64,000 bases of DNA, from assembly GCA_002007745.1 (NCBI GenBank), contig CP019882.1, forward strand, positions 3,968,001 to 4,032,000, read 5' to 3'. A program made the translations under genes and the position numbers. Of the stretch, positions 41,729 through 52,163 are shown piece by piece; the stretch's first letter is position 1; each line of letters starts with the position of its first letter. Origin of the DNA: Mycolicibacterium litorale (GTDB lineage Bacteria; Actinomycetota; Actinomycetes; Mycobacteriales; Mycobacteriaceae). The notes under the pieces are model-generated. The model was not told the origin of the DNA and did not search any database. It worked only from the letters and a program-made list of their open reading frames with translations.

Positions 41729-42757
41729 TCAGCCGAAGAAGGCCGCCGCGTCGTCGTAGCGGGACTGCGGCACCAGCTTGAGCTGCTGAACGGCGTCGGC
41801 GAGCGGCACCCGGCCGATGTCCTGGCCGCGCAGCGACACCATCATGCCGTACTCGCCGGCATGGGCGGCGTCGGCGGCGTTGACCCGAACCGGGTGGCCA
41901 ACACGCGGTCATAGGCCGTCGGGGTGCCGCCGCGCTGGACGTGGCCGAGCACGGTGACCCGCACTTCCTTCTTGATCCGCTTCTCCACCTCGACGGCCAG
42001 CTGCTGGGCCACCCCGGTGAACCGCTCGTGGCCGAACTCGTCCACCCCACCGGAGCGCAGCTGCATCGAGCCTTCGGCGGGCTTGGCGCCCTCGGCGACC
42101 ACGATGATGAAGCTCGACTCGCCGCGCTGGAACCGCTTCTTGACCAGCCGGCACACCTCTTCGACGTCGAAGGGCTGCTCGGGATGAGCGTCATGTGCGC
42201 ACCGGAGGCCAACCCGGCGCTGAGCGCGATCCAGCCGGCGTGCCGGCCCATCACCTCCACCAGCATCACCCGTTGATGGGATTCGGCGGTGCTGTGCAAC
42301 CGGTCGATGGCATCGGTGGCGATCTGCAGCGCGGTGTCGTGGCCGAACGTGACATCGGTGCAGTCGATGTCGTTGTCGATCGTCTTGGGCACGCCCACCA
42401 CCGGCACGCCCTCCTCGGACAGCCAGTGCGCCGCGGTCAGCGTGCCCTCACCGCCGATCGGATCAGCACGTCGATCCCGTTGTCCTCCAACGTCTGCTTG
42501 ATGTCGTCAAGGCCGGCGCGCAATTTGTCCGGGTTGGTCCGCGCGGTGCCCAGCATGGTGCCACCCTTGGCCAGCAGCCGGTTGTTGCGATCGTCGTTGT
42601 GCAACTGGATCCGACGGTCCTCCAGCAGGCCGCGCCAGCCGTCGAGGAAACCGACCACCGACGAGCCGTAACGGGCGTCGCAGGTCCGCACGACCGCACG
42701 GATCACGGCGTTGAGGCCGGGACAGTCACCGCCGCCGGTGAGCACTCCGATTCGCAT
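41729..42757 (-). CDS. pfkA: 6-phosphofructokinase (frame broken three times)
   Basis: ATP-dependent phosphofructokinase, which makes fructose 1,6-bisphosphate in glycolysis. The pieces, in order, are MRIGVLTGGGDCPGLNAVIR to DVLI, then GVPKTIDNDIDCTDVTFGHDT with the catalytic aspartates, then RFQRGESSFIIVVAEGAK to VLGHVQRGGTPTAYDRVL, and finally GMMVSLRGQDIGRVPL to AAAFFG. The breaks lie near 42460, 42181 and 41885, each explained by one missing base. Repair gives 343 residues, the mycobacterial length. Three independent breaks in one central gene argue for poor sequence here rather than decay. Confidence 0.9.
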
Positions 42758-42775
42758 GCGTCCTATCCTGCCCCG

Positions 42776-44260
42776 TCAGATCGCCGTTGGCAGCGGACTC
42801 CGAGCAGCCTCATAGGCCGCGCCCACCCGGTAGAGCCGATCATCGGCCAGCGCCGGAGCCATGATCTGCAGTCCGACCGGCAGATTGTCGTCGGCGGACA
42901 GTCCCGACGGCACCGACATTCCGCAGTGACCGGCCAGGTTCAGCGGCAGCGTGCACAGGTCGAACAGGTACATCGCCAGCGGGTCGTCGACCTTCTCGCC
43001 GAGCCGGAACGCGGTGGTGGGCGTCGCCGGCGACACCAGTACGTCGACCTGTTGGTAGGCGTTGTCCAGGTCGTTCGCGATCAGGGTGCGGACCTTCTGC
43101 GCCTGGTTGTAGTAGGCGTCGTAGTAGCCGGCCGACAGCGCATACGTGCCAATCATGATGCGGCGCTTGACTTCCGGACCGAATCCGGCGGCGCGGGTCA
43201 GGGCCATCACTTCCTCGGCGCTATGCGTGCCGTCGTCGCCGACCCGCAGGCCGTAGCGCATGGCGTCGAATCGGGCCAGGTTGCTCGACACCTCCGACGG
43301 CAGGATCAGGTAGTAGGCGGACAACGAATAATCCAGGTGCGGGCAGTCGACCTCGACGACATCGGCGCCCAGGGCACCCAACTGCTCGACGGCCGCATTG
43401 AACGAATCCAGCACTCCGGGCTGATAACCCTCGCCGCTGCGCAGCTGCTTGACCACACCGACCCGCACCCCGGACAAGTCGCCACCGGCGCCGCGGCGCG
43501 CTGCGGCGACGACGTCGGGAACCTGCGCCTGTACCGACGTGGAGTCACGGGGGTCGTGCCCGGCGATCACCGCGTGCAGCAGCGCGGTGTCGAGCACCGT
43601 ACGGGCGCAGGGCCCGCCCTGATCCAACGACGAGGCGCAGGCCACCAGCCCGTACCGGGACACCGTCCCGTAGGTGGGCTTGACCCCCACCGTCGCGGTC
43701 AGCGCCGCGGGCTGACGGATCGACCCGCCGGTGTCCGAACCCAGCGCCAGCGGCGCCTGGAAGGCGGCCAGCGCGGCCGCACTTCCCCCGCCGGATCCAC
43801 CGGGAACCCGGTCGGTGTCCCACGGGTTGCGGGTGGGGCCGTAGGCGGAGTTCTCCGTCGAGCTGCCCATGGCGAACTCGTCCATGTTCGTCTTACCCAA
43901 AATCGGGATCCCGGCAGCCCGCACCCGGGCGGTCACCGTCGCGTCGTAGGGCGACATCCAGCCCTCGAGGATCTTCGACCCGCAGGTGGTGGGCATGTCG
44001 GTGGTGGTGAAGACGTCCTTGAGGGCCAGCGGCACCCCGGCCAGCGGGGAGGGCAGCTCGTCCCCGGCGGCCACGGCGGCGTCGATGCGCGCCGCACTGG
44101 CCAGCGCCTCGTCACCCGCGACGTGCAGGAAGGCATGGTAGCGCTCGTCGGTGGCGGCGATCTGGTCCAGGCAGGCCTGGGTGACCTCGACCGAGGACAC
44201 TTCCTTGGTCGAGATCTTGCGCCCCAGCGTGGCCGCGTCGAGGCGGATCAGCTCGCTCAT
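42776..44260 (-). CDS. gatA: Asp-tRNA(Asn)/Glu-tRNA(Gln) amidotransferase subunit A
   Basis: The glutaminase/amidase subunit of GatCAB, 494 residues, frame intact. The amidase-signature triad is visible: K81 in PLALKDVFTT, the cis-Ser S156 in VPGGSGGGSAA, and the nucleophile S180 in DTGGSIRQPA. The start at ATG 44260 directly abuts the gatC stop codon. Confidence 0.97.
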   Translation of the reverse strand: MSELIRLDAATLGRKISTKEVSSVEVTQACLDQIAATDERYHAFLHVAGDEALASAARIDAAVAAGDELPSPLAGVPLALKDVFTTTDMPTTCGSKILEGWMSPYDATVTARVRAAGIPILGKTNMDEFAMGSSTENSAYGPTRNPWDTDRVPGGSGGGSAAALAAFQAPLALGSDTGGSIRQPAALTATVGVKPTYGTVSRYGLVACASSLDQGGPCARTVLDTALLHAVIAGHDPRDSTSVQAQVPDVVAAARRGAGGDLSGVRVGVVKQLRSGEGYQPGVLDSFNAAVEQLGALGADVVEVDCPHLDYSLSAYYLILPSEVSSNLARFDAMRYGLRVGDDGTHSAEEVMALTRAAGFGPEVKRRIMIGTYALSAGYYDAYYNQAQKVRTLIANDLDNAYQQVDVLVSPATPTTAFRLGEKVDDPLAMYLFDLCTLPLNLAGHCGMSVPSGLSADDNLPVGLQIMAPALADDRLYRVGAAYEAARSPLPTAI

Positions 44261-44560
44261 CTACTCCGCCTCCCCAAGGATCTGCGGCACCGCGAACCGG
44301 CCCTCGGCCGCGGCTGGCGCCTCGGCCAGTGCCTGCTCCTGGGTCAGGCACGGCTCGACCACGTCGGGCCTGGTCACGTTGACATCCTTCAACGGGTTGC
44401 CGGTGGGCTTCACATCGGTGACGTCGACGGCCTGGATCTGGCTGACATGGCCCAGGATGGCGTCGAGCTGGCCGGCGAAGCTGTCGAGTTCGTGGTCGGT
44501 CAACGCCAGCCGGGCCAACTTGGCCAGCCGGGCAACCTCATCGCTGGAGATCTGGGACAC
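44261..44560 (-). CDS. gatC: Asp-tRNA(Asn)/Glu-tRNA(Gln) amidotransferase subunit C
   Basis: Small 99-residue subunit that wraps around GatA and stabilises GatCAB. The family start is SQISSDEVARLAKLARLAL. The middle has VSQIQAVDVTDVKPTGNPL, and the end PQILGEAE. The GTG at 44560 is preferred because it fits the family N-terminus. It is divergent from the ACT-domain gene. Confidence 0.94.
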   Translation of the reverse strand: MSQISSDEVARLAKLARLALTDHELDSFAGQLDAILGHVSQIQAVDVTDVKPTGNPLKDVNVTRPDVVEPCLTQEQALAEAPAAAEGRFAVPQILGEAE

Positions 44561-44690
44561 GGTGCTCAAGCCTAGAGGGCCCCCTCCCCTACCGAGACCG
44601 CAGGTGGGTGCGGACAAAGCCCGCAACAACGGCTGTCCGGGGCGAATCTGCCGGAATGCTGAGTTTCCCCGGCTGTGCAACAGTGTCCGC

Positions 44691-45350
44691 GTGCCTTCGT
44701 ATCTGCTGCGGGTCCAGCTGGTCGACCGCCCGGGTAGCCTCGGGTCGCTCGCGGTGGCCCTGGGTACGGTCGGCGCCGACATCCTGTCGCTCGACGTCGT
44801 CGAGCGGGGTTCGGGGTACGCGATCGACGATCTGGTGGTCGAACTGCCGCACGGCTCGATGCCCGACATGCTGATCACCGCCGCCGAGCGGCTCGAGGGG
44901 GTTCGGGTGGACACCATCCGGCCGCACACCGGCCTGCTGGAGGCGCACCGCGAGCTGGAACTGATCGATCACATCGCCGCCGCCGGCGACCGGGCGGCCA
45001 AGCTGCAGGTGCTCGCCGACGAGGCGCCGCGGGTGCTGCGGGTGGGCTGGTGCACGGTGGCGCGCATGTCGGATTCCGGACTGGAGCGCATCGTGGGCAG
45101 CCCGGGCGCGCCCGAGACCCCGGCGACCTCCGCGCCGTGGTTGCCGATCGCCCACGCCGAAGCACTCGACGGGGACGCCGACTGGGTGCCGCAGCTGTGG
45201 CAGGACATGGACACCACGCTGGCGGCCGCGCCACTGGGCGACCCGAACACCGCGGTGCTGCTGGGCCGGCCCGGTGGGCCGTTGTTCCGGCCGTCGGAGG
45301 TCGCCCGCCTGGGTTATCTGGCCGGCATCGTGGCGACCATCCTGCGCTGA
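44691..45350 (+). CDS. ACT-domain protein (Rv3013-like)
   Basis: A 219-residue protein with an N-terminal ACT domain (YLLRVQLVDRPGSLGSLAVALG, about residues 3-75) of the type that binds amino acids. A less conserved C-terminal region follows that is degenerate and GAF-like. I match it by position and sequence to M. tuberculosis Rv3013, whose function is unknown. The GTG at 44691 gives the domain start directly. Its stop lies one base from the convergent ligA stop. Confidence 0.9.
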   Translation: MPSYLLRVQLVDRPGSLGSLAVALGTVGADILSLDVVERGSGYAIDDLVVELPHGSMPDMLITAAERLEGVRVDTIRPHTGLLEAHRELELIDHIAAAGDRAAKLQVLADEAPRVLRVGWCTVARMSDSGLERIVGSPGAPETPATSAPWLPIAHAEALDGDADWVPQLWQDMDTTLAAAPLGDPNTAVLLGRPGGPLFRPSEVARLGYLAGIVATILR

Positions 45351-45351
45351 G

Positions 45352-47447
45352 TCAGGTCTGCCCCTCGGCCTGCGGTGGGCCATCAGCCAGCAGCGCGCGA
45401 AAACCGTCCTCGTCGAGGATGGGCACCCCCAGTTCGACGGCCTTGTCGTATTTCGATCCCGGCGAATCACCGGCCACCACGAACGACGTCTTCTTCGACA
45501 CCGAGCCGGCCGCCTTACCGCCGCGGGCGATGATGGCCTCCTTGGCCTCGTCCCGGGAGAAGCCCGGCAACGATCCGGTCACCACGATCGAAAGTCCTTG
45601 CAGCGTCGGGGTTATGCCGCTGTCGCGTTCATCTTCCATCCGCACGCCGGCGGCCCGCCACTTGTCGACGATCGCCCGGTGCCAGTCGACCTCGAACCAC
45701 TCCATCAACGCCGCGGCGATGGTCGGACCGACACCCTCGACGTCGGCGAGCTGCTCCTCGGAGGCCGCCATGATCGCCTCCAGGCTGCCGAACGCGGTGG
45801 CCAGCGCACGCGCCGCAGTCGGGCCGACGTGCCGGATGGACAAGGCGACCAGGATGCGCCACAGCGGCCGGTCCTTGGCCTGTTCAAGGTTGGCCAGCAG
45901 GCGCGCGCCGTTGGCCGACAACGCGCCGCTCTTGGTCCGGAAGAAATCGGAGGTGAGCAGGTCCTCGGCGGTCAGGGTGAACAGGTCGCCCTCGTCGACG
46001 ATGACCTTGGCGTCCAGCAGCGCGGTGGCCGCCTCGTAACCCAGGCCCTCGATATCGAGGCCACCGCGGCCGGCGAGGTGGAACACCCGCTCGCGCAGCT
46101 GGGCCGGGCAGGACCGGGCATTGGGGCAGCGGATGTCGACGTCGCCCTCCTTGGCCGGGCCAGCGGCGTGCCGCACTCCGGGCAGTGGGTGGGCATCACG
46201 AACTCACGTTCGGTGCCGTCGCGCAGGTCGACGACGGGCCCGAGCACCTCCGGAATCACGTCGCCGGCCTTGCGGATCATCACGGTGTCCCCGATCAGCA
46301 CACCCTTGCGCTTGACCTCGGATCCGTTGTGCAGGGTGGCCATGCCGACCGTCGATCCGGCGATCTTCACCGGGGTCATCACCGCGAACGGGGTTACTCG
46401 TCCGGTACGCCCGACGTTGACCTGGATGTCGAGCAGCTTGGTCTGCGCTTCCTCGGGCGGGTACTTGTACGCCACCGCCCATCGTGGGGTGCGTGAGGTG
46501 GCACCCAGGCGCCGCTGCAGCGCGAAATCGTCGACTTTGACCACGATTCCGTCGATCTCGTGCTCGATCTCGTGGCGGCGTTCACCCCAGTAGCTGATCT
46601 TGTCCTGCACGGCTTTGAGACCCTGCACTCGCGTGGTGTGCTCGGAGACCGGCAAGCCCCAGGCCTTCAGGGCGAAGTAGGCGTCGTGCAGGGTGGCCGG
46701 GTTGAAGTTTTCGGTATAGCCCAGACCGTGGCAGATCATCCGCAACGGCCGGCGGGCGGTCACCGCGGGGTTCTTCTGCCGCAGCGAGCCGGCCGCACTG
46801 TTGCGCGGATTGGCGAACGGATCCTTGCCCTCGGCGACCAGGCTGGCGTTCAGGTTCTCGAAGTCGGCCAACATGAAGAACACTTCGCCACGCACCTCGA
46901 GCACGTCGGGAATCGGGAAATCCGGTGACTCCCTCAAGGTTTCGGGAATGTCATCGATGGTCCGCGCGTTGTTGGTGACGTCTTCGCCGACCCTGCCGTC
47001 GCCGCGGGTAGCCGCCCGATCCAGGCGCCCGGATCGGTAGACCAGGGCCAGCGCCACCCCGTCGACCTTCAGCTCGCACAGGTAGTGCGGTGCGGCGCCG
47101 ATCTCGTTCTCCACCCGGACCGACCAGGCTTCCAATTCCTCGGTGTTGAACACGTCCTCGAGGGACAGCATCCGCTCCAGGTGCGCGGCCTCGGTGAAGT
47201 CGGTGGCGAAGCCGGCGCCGCCGACCAACTGGGTCGGCGAGTCGGCCACCCGCAGCTCGGGGTAGCGCTCCTCGAGGGCGAGGAGTTCGTTGAACAGCTT
47301 GTCGAAGTCGGCGTCGGAGATGATCGGCGCGTCTTTGATGTAGTACCGGAACTGATGCTCGCGCACCTCGTCGGCCAGCTCCTGCCAGCGCCGACGGACA
47401 TCCGGATCGATGGGATCAGCGTCGGGATCGGACGTCTCGGGAGCCAC
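45352..47447 (-). CDS. ligA: NAD-dependent DNA ligase LigA (frame broken once)
   Basis: Seals nicks in replication and repair, and is essential. The N-terminal part has the NAD-binding Ia domain, the adenylation motif CELKVDGVAL with its lysine, DGIVVKVDDF, and the OB fold. The zinc-finger cysteines begin at THCPECGTPLA, where the frame breaks (about 46156-46161). The next part continues PAKEGDVDIRCPNARSCPAQL, then helix-hairpin-helix repeats and a C-terminal BRCT domain (GLSIVVTGSLPGFSRDEAKE). Restoring one base gives 698 residues. A GTG start at 47447 is used. Confidence 0.93.
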
Positions 47448-47501
47448 TGTTGCAGGTTAATCGAGGGCTCCGACGACGTTCAGCCGTGGCAGGGTTGAGC
47501 C

Positions 47502-47897
47502 ATGCCGCACCCGATCATGTTCGACGACGATGACCCGGTCCTGGCACAGCTACGCTCGATCGCGCTCGGCTTTCCGGAGGCGACGGAGAAGATCTCCCAC
47601 GGCCGGCCGACGTTCTGCGCACCCAAGATGTTCGCGGTGTACGGCGGCAGCCGCAAGAACAGCAGCGGCCCGATGACGCGGTATGACCACGCGCTGCTGG
47701 TCAAGGTCGACGACAGCGAGCGGCCGGCGTTACAGCAGGACCGACGGTTCTTCTTCCCCGCCTACCTGGGCCCGTTCGGCTGGCTGGGCCTGGATTTGGA
47801 TGCCGCCGCGGTCGACTGGTCCGAGGTGACCGAATTGATCGACGCCTCGTTCCGGCTGCAGGCACCGGCTCGGCTGATCCGCCGCCTCGACGGCTAA
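47502..47897 (+). CDS. YjbR/MmcQ-family protein
   Basis: A 131-residue member of the YjbR (MmcQ/CyaY-like fold) family. It is recognised by LGFPEATEKISHGRPTFCAP near the start and RFFFPAYLGPFGWLGLDL in the middle. These proteins have a DNA-binding-like fold but no settled function. The start codon is ATG at 47502. The stop overlaps the convergent oxidoreductase stop by four bases. Confidence 0.88.
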   Translation: MPHPIMFDDDDPVLAQLRSIALGFPEATEKISHGRPTFCAPKMFAVYGGSRKNSSGPMTRYDHALLVKVDDSERPALQQDRRFFFPAYLGPFGWLGLDLDAAAVDWSEVTELIDASFRLQAPARLIRRLDG

Positions 47898-49270
47898 CCG
47901 GCCAGCGACAGCTCGGGTTGCTCGACGGGCCGTGGCCGCGCCAGGTTGGCGCGCAGCACCCGGGCCAGGATCGACGGCCGCATCAGCCGGGTGGGGGCAT
48001 CGAGCATTCCGGTCACCCGGAAGAACTGTTCGGCGACCACCTGGTCGGTCTCGATCGCGGTCAGCACCCGGTCGAGGAACCTGATGCTCAGACGGGTCCC
48101 GATCGGCCGCTGCCCGGCGACCTCGGGCAGCGCCAGGTCGGCGTTGACCGCACTGCGCCAAGCCACCGCGATGGCCTTGGCGCTGGCCTGGTGGAAACGG
48201 TGTGGCAGGTCTCGGTCGCCGCGATGCAGACACCGACGCAGCGCGACCGCGTCCAACGCGGCCACCGACATCCCCTGGCCGTAGATCGGGTTGAAGCTGC
48301 ACACTGCGTCCCCGGTGACCACCAGCCCGTCGGGAAACCGCACCAGCCGGTCGTAGCGCCGCCAGCGGCTCGACGGCACCCGGTAGTGCGCGGTCTTGCC
48401 GACCGGTTCGGCGTCCAGCAGGGCGGCCCGGATGTGCGCGGGAACCCGGCGCAACGCGATCACCAGCATGTCGGCGAAGCTGTCGGCCGGCTGCTGACCC
48501 GCCATCGCGCCGACCGTCATCAACCAACTGCCGTTCTCGTGGCCGATCAGGGCGACGGTACTGAGATCACCCGGTCTGGGGAACATGGCCACCATGTGTT
48601 CGGCGATCGCACCGGGCGCCACCTGCAGCCACTGGCTGGTGTAGGCGAGGTTGACCACGAGTTCATCCTCGGTCGGTGGGTCGAATCCCAGCTGCTCGAG
48701 GAAGAACGGGACACGCGACCCGCGGCCGGTCGCGTCGATGACCAGATCGGCACCCAGGACGGAGTTCGTGGCGACATCGCGACCGGCAAGCAGCACACCG
48801 GTCACCCGCCGGCTGTCCTGCGACGAGGTCAGGCCGACGACATCGTGGCCGCCCAGCACTGTCACATTGGGAAGCATCGACAAGCGCTGCAGCACATGCC
48901 AATCCAAGAATGCACGACTCGGCAAATACGACGCGGTCAAGCCGGCCATCCGCCCGGACCGCACGAACGTGTGGCCGCCGTATTCGAGCAGCACCCTGGC
49001 CAGGTCACCGTCATCCCATACCGGGCTGCCGTCGGCGGCCAGCTCGGCGAGAATGCCGGGAAACAACTCGTCGACCACAGCCGCGCCGCCAGCCTGCAGG
49101 ACGTGGCCATGCCTCCCCTGCGGCACACCCCGCCGGTTCAGCGGCTGCGCCGGCGGCATGTCCCGGTCGATCACCGTGACCGTTCGGTAGTGTTCGGCGG
49201 CCACCCGAGCCGCGAGCATGCCCGCCATGCTGGATCCCAGCACCACAGCGCGTTCCCCGAGTACCGCCAT
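47894..49270 (-). CDS. FAD-dependent monooxygenase/oxidoreductase
   Basis: A 458-residue flavoprotein. The dinucleotide fold is at the N-terminus (AVVLGSSMAGMLAARVAAEHY, with Ser replacing one of the usual glycines) followed by VTVIDRDMP. The second FAD motif is GDAVCSFNPIYGQGMSVAALDA near residue 320. This resembles geranylgeranyl-reductase-like and aromatic hydroxylase flavoproteins. The substrate is unknown. The ATG at 49270 is chosen because the Rossmann fold begins within ten residues. The longer open frame upstream is non-conserved. Confidence 0.88.
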   Translation of the reverse strand: MAVLGERAVVLGSSMAGMLAARVAAEHYRTVTVIDRDMPPAQPLNRRGVPQGRHGHVLQAGGAAVVDELFPGILAELAADGSPVWDDGDLARVLLEYGGHTFVRSGRMAGLTASYLPSRAFLDWHVLQRLSMLPNVTVLGGHDVVGLTSSQDSRRVTGVLLAGRDVATNSVLGADLVIDATGRGSRVPFFLEQLGFDPPTEDELVVNLAYTSQWLQVAPGAIAEHMVAMFPRPGDLSTVALIGHENGSWLMTVGAMAGQQPADSFADMLVIALRRVPAHIRAALLDAEPVGKTAHYRVPSSRWRRYDRLVRFPDGLVVTGDAVCSFNPIYGQGMSVAALDAVALRRCLHRGDRDLPHRFHQASAKAIAVAWRSAVNADLALPEVAGQRPIGTRLSIRFLDRVLTAIETDQVVAEQFFRVTGMLDAPTRLMRPSILARVLRANLARPRPVEQPELSLAG

Positions 49271-49394
49271 ATCGCACCCCCTGCGACATGTGGTGCGACC
49301 CATGCACCCACTACCGACAACGCTAGGTCCGCCGACGCGATTCGCCACGAGTAGCGGGCCACTCGAATCGGTTCTGCGACTACGCGATCCTCGG

Positions 49395-50405
49395 CTAGAT
49401 GGCGTCGGGGTCCTGGGCCAGACCGTCGGCGGCGCGCTGAGCCAGCTCGACCGCGATCCGGGCCCACCCGCCGGTCGCGCCGGCCAGTCCGCAACTCGGG
49501 CTGACCCCGATCCGGTCCCGGAGCGTCGCGCGGGCAAAGCCGATCCGGTCGGTGATCGCCGCTGCCGCGGCGGCCACTTCCTCGGCCGACGGCCGTTGCG
49601 GCGGAGCACTCGCGGGCACCAGCCCGAGCACCGCGGCACGCCCGGAGTCCAGGAACTCCCCCAGCCCGTCCAGATCGCCATCCCCGAACGAGTCGACATC
49701 CACGGCCACCGCATGGATTGCGGTGCGCCGCAGCATATCCCACGGCAGTTCGGCGGCGCAGCTGTGCAACACCACCGCGGTGTCCGCCGCCGCCACGCAC
49801 TCGTCGATCAGGGCGACGGCCACCGCCTCGTCGACCGGGTGAACCGGGCTCAGCGCGGTCACCCCGCTCAGCCGCCCGGCCAGCGCAGCGGGCAGCACGG
49901 GCTCGTCGAACTGCACCACCACCGTCGTGTCCAGCCGGCGCGCCAGCTCGGCTCGGTGCCGCGCCACCCCTTCGGCCAGAGAGGACGTCAGATCGCGAAC
50001 CGCACCCGCGTCGGTGATGGCCCGGTGCCCGTTGGGCAGCTCGAGCTGGGCGGCCAGCGTGATAGGCCCCGGCGCCTGCACCTTGACGCTGCGCTGCGAA
50101 CCCGGCCCGCCGGCCTTCTCCCAAGCCTCTTCGAATGCGTCGACGTCCTCACCCAGCAGGCTGATCGCACGGCGGGTGACCGCGCCGGGGCGGGCCGCGA
50201 TGCGGTAGCCGCGCGGCACGGTGTCGATGGCGATGTCGACCAGCAGCGCCCCGGCCCGCCCGATCAGATCGGCCCCCACACCCCGGGCCGGCAGCTCGAT
50301 CAGGTGCGGCAGCTGATGCAACTCCCCGACCACGATCTCGGCGGCCTCGCGCGGCGCCGAACCGGGCCACGATCCGATCCCGGTGGCCGCGGCGAAAACA
50401 TTCAC
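49395..50405 (-). CDS. Cobalamin-independent methionine synthase-like protein (Rv3015c-like)
   Basis: A 336-residue protein with the fold of the catalytic C-terminal domain of MetE. FAAATGIGSWPG starts it, and zinc-ligand-like residues occur in VVLHSCAAELPW and GVSPSCGLAGA. It lacks the N-terminal half of MetE and is too diverged to call a methionine synthase outright. M. tuberculosis has a homologue (Rv3015c) at the same place. The start is taken as GTG 50405, with a TTG two codons upstream also possible. Confidence 0.88.
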   Translation of the reverse strand: MNVFAAATGIGSWPGSAPREAAEIVVGELHQLPHLIELPARGVGADLIGRAGALLVDIAIDTVPRGYRIAARPGAVTRRAISLLGEDVDAFEEAWEKAGGPGSQRSVKVQAPGPITLAAQLELPNGHRAITDAGAVRDLTSSLAEGVARHRAELARRLDTTVVVQFDEPVLPAALAGRLSGVTALSPVHPVDEAVAVALIDECVAAADTAVVLHSCAAELPWDMLRRTAIHAVAVDVDSFGDGDLDGLGEFLDSGRAAVLGLVPASAPPQRPSAEEVAAAAAAITDRIGFARATLRDRIGVSPSCGLAGATGGWARIAVELAQRAADGLAQDPDAI

Positions 50406-50464
50406 CGCCAAACCGTATTGGACGACCCGGCCGGCGTCCCCAGCCGGGGGCCTACCGTGGTGTC

Positions 50465-51103
50465 ATGACGGCGCCGACGGCACTGGTGTGCGGCGTGGTG
50501 GCCGCCCTGCTGACCGGCTGCACCCAGTGGGTCGCCGGAGCGCCGCTGCGGGCCGCGAGCGAGCCGGCCTTCCACCCGCCGGGCATCGTCGACGTCGACC
50601 AGGTGCTGTTGACCCAGGCCCAGATGCGCGCGATCACCGGCGGGGGCCCCGAGCTGACCGTCATCCCCAGCATGGACGGCAAATCCCCGGTGGACATCGA
50701 CTCGCTGGCCGAATCGGTTCCCCGTGACTGCCGTTTCCTGTTCGCCGAGAGCGACGTGTTCGGCACCGCGGTCGACGACTTTCACAAGACCAGCTTTCAA
50801 TACCCGCCCCGGCGGGCGCTGATCTCGGAGGCGGCCGCCGCCTACCGGGACGACGCCACCGCCCAGCAGACCTTCAACACCCTGTCGACCACGGTGAATC
50901 GTTGCGCCGCAGGGCCATTCGGTCACTATCTGGTGGGCAAGGTCCGTGCCGCCACCGATTCGCTACATACCCGCCCCGGCCGATGCGGACGCGACTATCA
51001 ACTCAAATCGACGGTGCTGGTGGAGGTGACGTTCTGCGCGTTCCCGGAATCGGTGCCCGCGACCGTCATGGCCAATATCGTCAGCAAGATCCCGAACGGC
51101 TGA
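50465..51103 (+). CDS. Secreted lipoprotein, PknH-like sensor domain
   Basis: A 212-residue exported lipoprotein. A short signal ends in the lipobox LLTGC with C19 as the acylated residue. The rest (QVLLTQAQMRAITGGGPELT; four or more cysteines including CRFLF, RCAAGPF and FCAFP) resembles the extracellular PknH-type sensor domain common in mycobacterial lipoproteins. By position it corresponds to LpqA (Rv3016). The end overlaps the convergent mnmA gene by 23 bases. Confidence 0.85.
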   Translation: MTAPTALVCGVVAALLTGCTQWVAGAPLRAASEPAFHPPGIVDVDQVLLTQAQMRAITGGGPELTVIPSMDGKSPVDIDSLAESVPRDCRFLFAESDVFGTAVDDFHKTSFQYPPRRALISEAAAAYRDDATAQQTFNTLSTTVNRCAAGPFGHYLVGKVRAATDSLHTRPGRCGRDYQLKSTVLVEVTFCAFPESVPATVMANIVSKIPNG

Positions 51104-52163
51104 TCGTCGCGCTGGCGACCACCTCGTCGCCGGCCGGATCGGGACGGTAGAGCACCATGGTCTGGCCCGCCGCCACCCCGCGCAGCGGCGTACGCAGCGC
51201 CACCGTCAGCTCGTCGCCGACCAGTTCGGCCACACCCGGCACCACCTCGCCGTGTGCGCGCACCTGGACTTCGCATTCGATCGGTCCCCGAGTCGGCGCA
51301 CCGGAGGTGAACACCGGACGCACCCCGGTCAGCGAGCGCACGTCCAGGTCAGCGGCCGCGCCGACCCGCACAGTCTGGGAGTCGGCGTCGATCGCGGTCA
51401 CGTACCGCGGTGTGCCGTCCGGCCCGGGACCGGCGATGCCCAACCCCTTGCGCTGCCCGATGGTGAAACCATGCACCCCGTCATGTTCGGCGAGCACCGC
51501 GCCGGTCGCGTCGTCGACGACGGTGCCCCGGCGCACGCCGATCCGCGCGCCGAGGAACGCCCGGGTGTCACCGGAGGGGATGAAGCAGATGTCGTGGCTG
51601 TCCGGCTTCTCGGCCACCGCAAGACCGCGGCCGGCGGCCTCGTCCCGGATCGCCGGCTTGGGGGTGTCGCCGATCGGGAAGGCGGCATGCCGAAGCTGCT
51701 GGGCGGTGAGGACACCGAGCACATAGGACTGGTCCTTGTCACGGTCGACGGCCCGGCGCAGCCTGCCCTCGGCCAGCCGGGCGTAGTGGCCGGTGGCCAC
51801 CGCGTCGAAGCCCAGCGCGAGCGCCTTGGCGGCCAGCGCGGAGAACTTGATCTTCTCGTTGCAGCGCACACAGGGGTTGGGGGTTTCCCCGCGCTCGTAG
51901 GAGGAGACGAAGTCGTCGATGACGTCCTCGGCGAACTTGTCGGCGAAGTCCCAGACGTAGAACGGGATTCCCAGCACGTCGGCGACGCGGCGAGCGTCGC
52001 CGGCGTCTTCCTTGGAGCAGCAGCCCCGAGAACCGGTGCGCAGGGTGCCGGGCGAGCGGGACAGCGCCAGGTGCACGCCCACGACCTCGTGCCCGGCGTC
52101 GACCATGCGGGCGGCGGCCACCGACGAATCGACGCCACCGCTCATGGCGGCAAGCACCCTCAT
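51081..52163 (-). CDS. mnmA: tRNA-specific 2-thiouridylase MnmA
   Basis: Thiolates uridine 34 of Lys, Glu and Gln tRNAs. The 360-residue chain has the ATP pyrophosphatase loop AMSGGVDSSVAAARM at residues 6-20, the first catalytic cysteine in TPNPCVRCNEKIKF and the second in HDICFIPSGDT, and the C-terminal beta-barrel domains. It receives sulfur from a cysteine desulfurase, and one is encoded immediately upstream with an ATGA overlap. Confidence 0.96.
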   Translation of the reverse strand: MRVLAAMSGGVDSSVAAARMVDAGHEVVGVHLALSRSPGTLRTGSRGCCSKEDAGDARRVADVLGIPFYVWDFADKFAEDVIDDFVSSYERGETPNPCVRCNEKIKFSALAAKALALGFDAVATGHYARLAEGRLRRAVDRDKDQSYVLGVLTAQQLRHAAFPIGDTPKPAIRDEAAGRGLAVAEKPDSHDICFIPSGDTRAFLGARIGVRRGTVVDDATGAVLAEHDGVHGFTIGQRKGLGIAGPGPDGTPRYVTAIDADSQTVRVGAAADLDVRSLTGVRPVFTSGAPTRGPIECEVQVRAHGEVVPGVAELVGDELTVALRTPLRGVAAGQTMVLYRPDPAGDEVVASATISRSGSC